DNA from: Nitrosomonas sp.
Lineage (GTDB): Bacteria > Pseudomonadota > Gammaproteobacteria > Burkholderiales > Nitrosomonadaceae
Length of the DNA stretch: 64,000 nucleotides
NCBI GenBank assembly: GCA_024281825.1
Contig: JAMWZY010000002.1
Span: 186,001 to 250,000 of the forward strand
Direction: 5' to 3'
The notes beneath the pieces were generated by a model, which had not been told where the DNA came from, searched no databases, and worked only from the letters and a program-made list of their open reading frames with translations. Position 1 is the stretch's first letter, and each line of letters starts with the position of its first letter. Position numbers and translations under genes: made by a program. Below are positions 57,640 to 64,000 of this stretch, piece by piece.

Positions 57640-58977
57640 TTATAACTTTGTGCGTAACTGCTTGATACCATAAAAAATAACCAGTATCACGACCGGAATT
57701 GCAATACCGGTTAACAACTCCACATTAATATCGTTGCCAGCCGCTTTGAGTGCTTTGAACCCATACCCTAATATACTCAACAAATAATAGCTCAACACCA
57801 CGACTGACAAGCCTTCAACCGTTTCTTGCAAACGCAGTTGCAAGTGCGCACGCTGATCCATCGATTTCAACAAATCCCGGATTTGTGCTTCCATCGATAA
57901 ATCGACTCGTGTTCTTAATAAAGCGGTTGCGCGCTCCAAGCGCGTCGACAGTATTTCCAATTTAGAATGCACCAACTCACACGTTCCCATAGCCGATGAT
58001 AACCGTTGAATCATAAACTCCTGCAGCATTTGCAATCCTTCGATGCGTTCCTCGCGCAATTCGGTGATACGCAACTTCACAATATCGTAATAAGCACGGG
58101 AAGCATTAAAACGGTGGCTCGTTTGCGCAGATAAACGTTCGGTTTCAGCGGCCAACTTAGTCAATTCATAGAGCAAACGTTGCTCATCTTCAATACAACT
58201 TGCTTCAACACTATTGGCCGTTATTTCAGCCAGTCGTTGATCGGCGCGTGCCAGTTGCGGGATGATCGTTCGTGTAACCGGCAAAGGCAGCATCGCTAAC
58301 ATACGATAGGTTTCAATTTCCAACAAACGCTGTATCAATCGCCCCACCTGTCGGCTGCGCAAGTTTTCGTCGTGAATCAAAATGCGCCCAAAACCATCTG
58401 CATGAATTTGGTTATCACTCCACACCGTCGCAGCCCCTGCCGCAACCTTCGAACCGATGACCGTTCCTGACGCAAAAAATACAGACAATTCATGCAAACT
58501 TCGCTTAGGACGTGTTCGATCTTCCAGCACAATATGCGTCGCCACCAATAATTCACCAGGTAAGCGATTCAACCAATCTTGCGGTACATATTGAACGGCA
58601 GGATGTTCGAAAGGTATCTCGAGGAATTGCGTGCGATAAATCGTGTAAGTTGAATACTCGGTATGCCGTTCCCAACGTAAACGAAACTCACCGCAATCTA
58701 CACTGAATTCGTTTTCATGCACGCCCGGAGAATTAACTTGGAAACGCGCACATAACTCGGTAATTAACTGCCGCTCCTGTTCTATCCAATGACGATCTGA
58801 TAATAAAACCAGATGCGAAAGCTGCAACGGCGGCACAAGCAATTCATACACGACCGCATTTAATTCAGCATGTAATTCCTGCCGTCCGGTGTATTCAGGA
58901 ATCATAGGTGTTACGGCACTCGTTGCCGGAATTGGTTGAATTGATGACGATTCTGTTGAATTCACAAGATGACCCAA
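57640..58977 (-). CDS. DUF3422 family membrane protein
   Basis: A 445-residue protein recognised as DUF3422 from HAELNAVVYELLVPPLQLSH, FRLRWERHTEYSTYTIYR, ASGTVIGSKVAAGAATVWSD and the middle helical region ending RLQETVEGLSVVVLSYYLLS. Two C-terminal membrane helices (about 372-392 and 418-440) are typical. A role in membrane biology is assumed; no activity is known. It is a lone gene; the flanking operon at 59177 is divergent. Confidence 0.88.
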   Translation of the reverse strand: MGHLVNSTESSSIQPIPATSAVTPMIPEYTGRQELHAELNAVVYELLVPPLQLSHLVLLSDRHWIEQERQLITELCARFQVNSPGVHENEFSVDCGEFRLRWERHTEYSTYTIYRTQFLEIPFEHPAVQYVPQDWLNRLPGELLVATHIVLEDRTRPKRSLHELSVFFASGTVIGSKVAAGAATVWSDNQIHADGFGRILIHDENLRSRQVGRLIQRLLEIETYRMLAMLPLPVTRTIIPQLARADQRLAEITANSVEASCIEDEQRLLYELTKLAAETERLSAQTSHRFNASRAYYDIVKLRITELREERIEGLQMLQEFMIQRLSSAMGTCELVHSKLEILSTRLERATALLRTRVDLSMEAQIRDLLKSMDQRAHLQLRLQETVEGLSVVVLSYYLLSILGYGFKALKAAGNDINVELLTGIAIPVVILVIFYGIKQLRTKL

Positions 58978-59176
58978 TCATGTTTAATGGATTTCATAGT
59001 GTAATGCAGAATGGTTACATTGCTATGACCAAATAATAGAAAAATTTATTACGATAAATCAGCGAGACTGCTCAGTTTATTTGCCCCTCAACAGAAAAAT
59101 CTATAGAAATGAGAACATCGATTCAATTCCATTAAGTTATCATAATCAAATAAAAATCACTTGGGAGAATAACCAG

Positions 59177-60508
59177 ATGCCTGTTGCCGAAACATTTTGG
59201 CGAAAGTTAATCGAAAGTATTCGGCGTGAGAATTGTATTCTTGTGCTGGGACCACAGGTTAGTTTTGATCCCAGTGATCCAGATTGTTTACCTCTAACAG
59301 CTTTACTCGCTCGACGCCTGGCAGATCATGAAGCCCTAAAAACAGTAAGTAGTAATTTGACTAACCGGAATGATCTGGCACATGTCGCTCAGCTTTTGAA
59401 GCAACAACCACAAATCGACCACATCGACCTGGAAGTGGAAGCCAAGGATTTTTATGATAACTATCAGACAATAACAACCGATTTTCATCAGAATCTTGCT
59501 ACGCTTCCATTTACATTATGCATCAATGCCGCGCCAGATAATCTGTTTAGCAATGCGCTGATTAAGGAAGGGAAAACACCTAAAAAAGAATTTTATAATT
59601 TCAAGCGCCCGCGTTCATTCGAAGCATACAGACCCGATACCAATCAGCCCTATGTCTTTCATCTATATGGTCACTGTGATGATATGGAATCGTTGGTATT
59701 AACGGAAGATGATCTCTTGGAGTTCCTGGTCAATATCATCAAAGGTAGTCCAGAATTGCCACCATTGATCCGGAGCCAGATTGCGAGCCGAGATAAAAAT
59801 TTTTTGTTTGTTGGTTTTGGCTTTCAATCCTGGCACCAACGCATTTTGCTCCATGTGCTCAAGACACAAAATCCGAGTTACGAATCCCTAGCCGTTGAGG
59901 CAAAACATTTTTTCGATCATCCGGATTATTCGCAAACCGTAGTGTTTTATAGTTACTCACATAAAATTAAATTTGAGCATTTTTCCTGGTTGGATTTTGC
60001 GAACCAGCTACGAAATGCTTATATACCATTGAAAGCATCGACGGCAACGCAACCATTGATGCCAGCCGATGCGCCCAAAGTCTTTTTGTGTTATGCCAGT
60101 GAGGATCGGGATCAAGTAACGCAGCTCAGTATACAGCTCCAGGAAAATGGCATTCAACCCTGGCAGGATAAACAGGATCTCCGAGCTGGAGATAACTGGG
60201 ATCGCCATTTAGTGCATGTGATCAACCATTCTGTGGATTATATGATCGTGATACAAACGCCTGCTATGGGAGAGCGAACGGAAGGCTTTTTTTATAAAGA
60301 AATTGCGACGGCAAAAAACAGGCAGAGCAACATGAGTAGCAAATTTCGGTTTATTCTTCCGATTTCCTTGAAGGGTGACATTAGGCTGCCTGAATTGACA
60401 GAATTTCACCAAATACGCCTGGACAAACCGGATGGACTGAATCAACTGATCGATGCAATCCAGTCAGATTGGAACCAACGCTCCAGAAAACATCAGGTTA
60501 TAGCATGA
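59177..60508 (+). CDS. SIR2-like / TIR-domain protein (putative NADase effector)
   Basis: 443 residues. About 15-230 is a SIR2-like domain: ENCILVLGPQVSF, TLCINAAPDNLF, YVFHLYGHCDD, LVLTEDDLLEFL and FVGFGFQSWHQRILL. The position where active members have LHG reads LYG (163-165), so deacylase/NADase activity there is doubtful. About 300-390 is a TIR domain: KVFLCYASEDRDQV, QPWQDKQDLRAGDNWD and FFYKEIATA, with E375 at the catalytic position. GGGAGA precedes the ATG at 59177; an upstream TTG (59081) is less likely. It is translationally coupled to the nSTAND gene. An NAD-depleting effector is inferred. Confidence 0.82.
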   Translation: MPVAETFWRKLIESIRRENCILVLGPQVSFDPSDPDCLPLTALLARRLADHEALKTVSSNLTNRNDLAHVAQLLKQQPQIDHIDLEVEAKDFYDNYQTITTDFHQNLATLPFTLCINAAPDNLFSNALIKEGKTPKKEFYNFKRPRSFEAYRPDTNQPYVFHLYGHCDDMESLVLTEDDLLEFLVNIIKGSPELPPLIRSQIASRDKNFLFVGFGFQSWHQRILLHVLKTQNPSYESLAVEAKHFFDHPDYSQTVVFYSYSHKIKFEHFSWLDFANQLRNAYIPLKASTATQPLMPADAPKVFLCYASEDRDQVTQLSIQLQENGIQPWQDKQDLRAGDNWDRHLVHVINHSVDYMIVIQTPAMGERTEGFFYKEIATAKNRQSNMSSKFRFILPISLKGDIRLPELTEFHQIRLDKPDGLNQLIDAIQSDWNQRSRKHQVIA

Positions 60509-63500
60509 ATGCCCCATCCATCGATCGCTACCCTGGCGCGCGTTCATTTCTTGACGACCCGACTGACCGGTTGTTATTTCAGGGTCGCGATGAAGAAATT
60601 AATCTACTTTTTCACCGCATCTGCGCATCACGATTGCTGATATTGTTTGGTCCATCAGGCGTAGGTAAAACATCATTGCTGCAAGCCGGTGTCTTTCAAA
60701 AATTGCGTGAAGAGCAGCATATACTGCCCATACTCGTTCGTTTCAATATAGCAAGCCCACCCTTGGAACGGTTTGAAGCGGCCATTCGTGAAACCAGCCA
60801 AAGATTTGGCATTCACTACACGCCGGGAGAAGGGGAAACTTTGTGGGAATTTTTCAAAACCGTCATGCTCTGGCAGGACGACGTACTGCTCACACCGTTA
60901 TTAGTGCTAGATCAGTTTGAAGAAATCTTTACGTTGCGAAATGGCGAAGAGCGAGTTGAAATCGCGCGTGAATTGGGCGATCTACTGCGCGGCACATTAC
61001 CTCCCCACATCAAGCAAAAACGCCAATTATGCAGTGCAACTGATAACAACAGCGCCCCGATCACGTCACCATTAAGCGAGCAATTGCCCAATGTGCGCAT
61101 GGTGATCAGCCTACGGGAAGATTTTGTAGGTGCCTTACAGGAATTGACCAGCGAGATTCCCGGCATTTACGATGATCGCGTTCGACTCAATCCTTTATCG
61201 GATAAACAAGCAGAACAGGCCATCCGTCAGCCGGCAGCTTTTCCATCTGATGTTGGAACATCGTTCACCACGCCATCGTTTGGTTATACGGATGACGCGT
61301 TAGCGGACATCATTCATTATTTACGAGGGAAATCAGCAGTTATAGAACCCTTTCAACTACAACTGGTTTGCCGCGATATCGAGCAACAAATTGTACGGCT
61401 TTCTACCTCAAACCAACCGATCCAGCAATTCACCCGTTCATTATTGGGTGGAGAAAAACGACTGAATGCGATTGTCAAAAACTTCTACCAACAAACACTG
61501 GCCAAATTACCCAAGCATCATCAAAAGAATGCTCAAAATCTTTGTGAAGAAGGTTTGACCAGTAACGAAGGTTTCCGCTTACCTTTACAAGAAAATCAGA
61601 TCTTCGAGCAATACAAACTCGATAGCCTGGCTCTGGCTCCGCTAGTTGAAGCACGCCTATTGCGCAAGGAGGCGCGTCTGGAAAGTTATTTTTATGAATT
61701 AAGCCATGACAGCCTAACACGTACGATTGTTGAAAATCGACCACGGAGATTAACTCCTAAACAACGCCTCTTTCTTGGTAGCACCGTATTTTTTATGATA
61801 GGTTCAATAGCATTTAGCTTTCAAGCATCTATAACTAAAGATGCAGCCATCCAAGCCAAGCAACAAGAACAAAAGGCACGCATGGCTGCAGAAGAAATAT
61901 TAGAGTTCTTGGTATTTGATTTGCGGGACAAGCTTACCCCCATTGGTCGGTTAGATATCCTTGAAGCGGTTCAACAAAAGATAGACAACTACTATCAGCA
62001 ATTAGGCATAGAAGGACAACCCCCGCACGTACTGAACCAACGTGCTGCAGCCTATGGCAATAAAGGTGACTGGCTATCGGCACAAGGCAAGTTAGCGGAA
62101 GCACTAGAGGCTTATCAAAATTTTTTATCTTTAATGAAGCGCACTACTTTGCATGAACCTCATGAGCCAATCTATCAAAATAATACTTCGATTTCACTGC
62201 GCAAAATAGGCGATGTGCTGAACGCTCAAGGAAAACCCACGGAAGCCCTGCAACATTACCAAGACAGCCTAGTAATCAGAAAAACACTGACTGCACAGGA
62301 TCCGGGTAACACAACGTGGCAGCGGGATGTATCCTTATCACTGGAAATAATGGGTGATGTGCTCGACGCCCAAGGAAGCCCTGCGGAAGCCCTGCAACAT
62401 TATCAGGACAGTTTAGCGATCAGAAAAACACTGACCGCACAAGATCCGAGTAATACTACATGGCAGTGGGATGTATCCTTATCACTGACAAGAATAGGCA
62501 ATGTACTCAATGCCCAAGGAAAGCCTGCGGAAGCCCTACAACACTACCAAGATGGTCTAGCAATTCTGCAGAAACTGACCGCACAGGATCCGAGTAATAC
62601 CGCGTGGCAATGGGACTCATCCACATTACGGGCAAGAATGGGTGATCCGCTAAAAGCCCAAGGAAAACCCATGGAAGCCCTGCAACATTACCAAGACAGT
62701 TTAGCAATTATGCAGAAGCTAGCCACACAAAATCCGAGTAATACCGCGTGGCAACGAGAGTTATCCGTATTACTGGAAAGAATAGGCGATGTGCTCAGCG
62801 CCCAAGGAAAATCCGCGGAAGCCCTGCAACATTACCAAGACAGCCTAGTAATCAGAAAAACACTGACTGCACAGGATCCGGGTAACACAACGTGGCAGCG
62901 AGAGTCATCCTTATCACTGGCAAGAATAGGCGATGTACTCAACACCCAAGGAAAACCCACAGAAGCCTTGCAACATTACCAGGACAGTTTAGCAATTATG
63001 CAAAAACTGATCGCACAGGATCCCAGTAATGCCGGATGGCAGTGGGAGTTATCCTTATCACTGACAAGAATAGGCGATGTGCTCAACACCCAAGGAAAAC
63101 CCACAGAAGCCCTGCAACATTACCAAGATGGTTTAGTAATTCTGCAGAAGCTGACTGCACAGAATCCGGGTAATAAGCAATGGCAAAAAGATCTCAATGC
63201 ACTTTATGAACGGGTGTCGTTGATATTATTTGAATTGAATCGCTTTAGCGAAGCAATTGATATCGCTCAAAGCTGGGTAACCTATTTGCGCCAACCAATG
63301 GCTGACAACCCTACTGACCCAGAAACCTTAGCTATCGCACATGCTCATCTAGCGTGGTGTGCGTTATTCAATCAGCAACCGAATCGCGCGATCGAAGCGA
63401 GCGAACAGGGTCTAGCGATCAATTCGGATGAATCGACAGAGGCAGTGCTTCATACCAATCTTGCACATGGCTATCTGTTCACCGATCAATACGAGCAAGC

Positions 63501-63648
63501 TCGGGCTATCTATCAACGGTACCAGGATATAGCGGTTGGTGATGGCCGCAGTTTCAAACAAGCCGTACTAGATGACTTTAAAGAGTTCCGTCAAAAAGGC
63601 CTTACACACGCTGACATGAAGAAAATTGAAGCTTTGTACCAGCAATGA
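60505..63648 (+). CDS. nSTAND1-type NTPase with TPR-like repeat array
   Basis: 1047 residues; the ATG at 60505 overlaps the previous stop (ATGA). The N-terminal nSTAND domain (about 8-410) has YPGARSFLDD, Walker A GPSGVGKT (49-56), Walker B PLLVLDQFEE (131-140) and sensor-like VISLREDF (200-207). A predicted membrane helix (about 421-440) and a basic/helical linker (EFLVFDLRDKLTPIGRLDIL) follow. Then come a TPR-like lead-in, seven 48-residue repeats (568-903) and further TPRs to the C-terminus. The likely role is a ligand-sensing, oligomerising switch that activates the TIR partner, as in Avs-like systems. The trigger is unknown. Confidence 0.87.
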   Translation: MNAPSIDRYPGARSFLDDPTDRLLFQGRDEEINLLFHRICASRLLILFGPSGVGKTSLLQAGVFQKLREEQHILPILVRFNIASPPLERFEAAIRETSQRFGIHYTPGEGETLWEFFKTVMLWQDDVLLTPLLVLDQFEEIFTLRNGEERVEIARELGDLLRGTLPPHIKQKRQLCSATDNNSAPITSPLSEQLPNVRMVISLREDFVGALQELTSEIPGIYDDRVRLNPLSDKQAEQAIRQPAAFPSDVGTSFTTPSFGYTDDALADIIHYLRGKSAVIEPFQLQLVCRDIEQQIVRLSTSNQPIQQFTRSLLGGEKRLNAIVKNFYQQTLAKLPKHHQKNAQNLCEEGLTSNEGFRLPLQENQIFEQYKLDSLALAPLVEARLLRKEARLESYFYELSHDSLTRTIVENRPRRLTPKQRLFLGSTVFFMIGSIAFSFQASITKDAAIQAKQQEQKARMAAEEILEFLVFDLRDKLTPIGRLDILEAVQQKIDNYYQQLGIEGQPPHVLNQRAAAYGNKGDWLSAQGKLAEALEAYQNFLSLMKRTTLHEPHEPIYQNNTSISLRKIGDVLNAQGKPTEALQHYQDSLVIRKTLTAQDPGNTTWQRDVSLSLEIMGDVLDAQGSPAEALQHYQDSLAIRKTLTAQDPSNTTWQWDVSLSLTRIGNVLNAQGKPAEALQHYQDGLAILQKLTAQDPSNTAWQWDSSTLRARMGDPLKAQGKPMEALQHYQDSLAIMQKLATQNPSNTAWQRELSVLLERIGDVLSAQGKSAEALQHYQDSLVIRKTLTAQDPGNTTWQRESSLSLARIGDVLNTQGKPTEALQHYQDSLAIMQKLIAQDPSNAGWQWELSLSLTRIGDVLNTQGKPTEALQHYQDGLVILQKLTAQNPGNKQWQKDLNALYERVSLILFELNRFSEAIDIAQSWVTYLRQPMADNPTDPETLAIAHAHLAWCALFNQQPNRAIEASEQGLAINSDESTEAVLHTNLAHGYLFTDQYEQARAIYQRYQDIAVGDGRSFKQAVLDDFKEFRQKGLTHADMKKIEALYQQ
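62206..63213 (+). repeat. Seven tandem 144-bp units encoding TPR-like repeats
   Basis: Each unit encodes 48 residues beginning IGDVLNAQGKPTEALQHYQD and ending with DP-N-WQ-LSL-R-like positions. Units stay in register without indels. Units 1 and 5 share a stretch of about 85 bp that is identical (from GAAGCCCTGCAACATTACC through the GGGTAACACAACGTGGC region), far more than expected for old TPRs, so recent duplication or gene conversion is likely. Confidence 0.9.
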
Positions 63649-63673
63649 CCGATCAGATCTGAACCCGTACCAA

Positions 63674-64000
63674 TCAGGACTTATTGTTCAGCCGATCCTT
63701 CAGATTGGCGAACGGATTAAAGGTGGCGTTTGTGCCTACTGAATCTCTACCTACTCTCCCGATGGCATCTTTTAATTTGGAATGTTCGTGTTCATGACAG
63801 TAGGTGCATAACAATTCCCAATTACTGCCATCGAGTGGATTATCATCATGATTGCTGTTTTTGTGGTGCACTTCCAGCAACTGGAGATTTTTATGATCGA
63901 AAGTCCGCGCACAACGCCCACATACCCATGGGAATAATTTCAGAGCCTGCTCTCGGTAGCCTTGCGCACGTTTTTCTGCTTGACGGCGTGCCTCCAGAAC
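63674..64000 (-). CDS. YajD-type HNH nuclease (partial, runs off window)
   Basis: The 3' 108 codons are visible; the 5' end lies beyond base 64000. Landmarks: AEKRAQGYREQALKLFPWVC, CGRC zinc pair, LEVHHKNSNHDDNPLDGSNW (HNH core with HH...N...N), LLCTYCHEHEHSK. This matches the YajD family of small HNH proteins (about 115-130 residues). It is convergent with the nSTAND gene and not part of that operon. Function is unknown; YajD is widespread outside mobile elements. Confidence 0.88.
   Translation of the reverse strand, partial: VLEARRQAEKRAQGYREQALKLFPWVCGRCARTFDHKNLQLLEVHHKNSNHDDNPLDGSNWELLCTYCHEHEHSKLKDAIGRVGRDSVGTNATFNPFANLKDRLNNKS

Noticed and set aside
62206-63213. Regular 144-bp repeats considered as a CRISPR-like array
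   Set aside because: The repeats are in frame and encode TPR-like units; there are no unique spacers.

Overview
The window looks like chromosome of a low-GC betaproteobacterial ammonia oxidiser, most likely Nitrosomonas or a close relative. The strongest clue is an Rh-type ammonium channel (31834-33213) with both pore histidines, in place of an AmtB-type protein, beside a short-form gnd and zwf. The pheA-hisC-aroF-tyrA order, the uvrA/ssb and dxs/ispA/xseB neighbourhoods and flhDC/flgMN fit the same assignment. The genus is an inference; no rRNA is present.

Layout. 1-3430: aromatic amino-acid genes (3' end of pheA, hisC, DAHP synthase, tyrA). 4094-9029: a secreted galactose-oxidase-like copper enzyme, uvrB and an aspartate aminotransferase. 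9053-11522: flhDC and a double-receiver NarL-type regulator. 11634-17242: an accessory stretch with a cupin, a decayed patatin, a TIR-like/DUF4071/SLOG-like signalling protein, DUF924 and a secreted amidohydrolase. 17472-26208: an 8.7 kb integrative element in tRNA-Asn, bounded by 45-bp direct repeats. It carries integrase, an AlpA-like protein, a replication gene split by an IS3-family element, and a C5-methyltransferase/HNH/Vsr cassette. 26167-36270: a recombinase relic, flgN-flgM, two identical IS1595-family copies flanking gnd-zwf-rh50, a class 3 lipase and a DUF2959 lipoprotein.

36348-43859 is a tight seven-gene minus-strand operon: a GNAT-type protein resembling the bacterial ceramide-synthase family, an NTP transferase, LptF, LptG, a CDP-alcohol phosphatidyltransferase, a YegS/DAGK-type lipid kinase and a nucleotidyltransferase-like protein. 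Together they look like a pathway that makes and exports an unusual phospho(sphingo)lipid. 44743-57564 is core metabolism and housekeeping: xseB-ispA-dxs, folE2, murJ, ssb, a YajR-type transporter, uvrA and glycerate kinase.

The best candidate for a poorly described system is the pair at 59177-63648. A SIR2-like/TIR protein overlaps by ATGA a large nSTAND NTPase that carries a predicted membrane segment and seven near-identical 48-residue TPR-like repeats. The architecture resembles prokaryotic STAND immunity (a TIR NADase effector with a STAND/TPR sensor). The TIR catalytic glutamate is present, while the SIR2-like part appears degenerate. A YajD-type HNH nuclease runs off the right edge.
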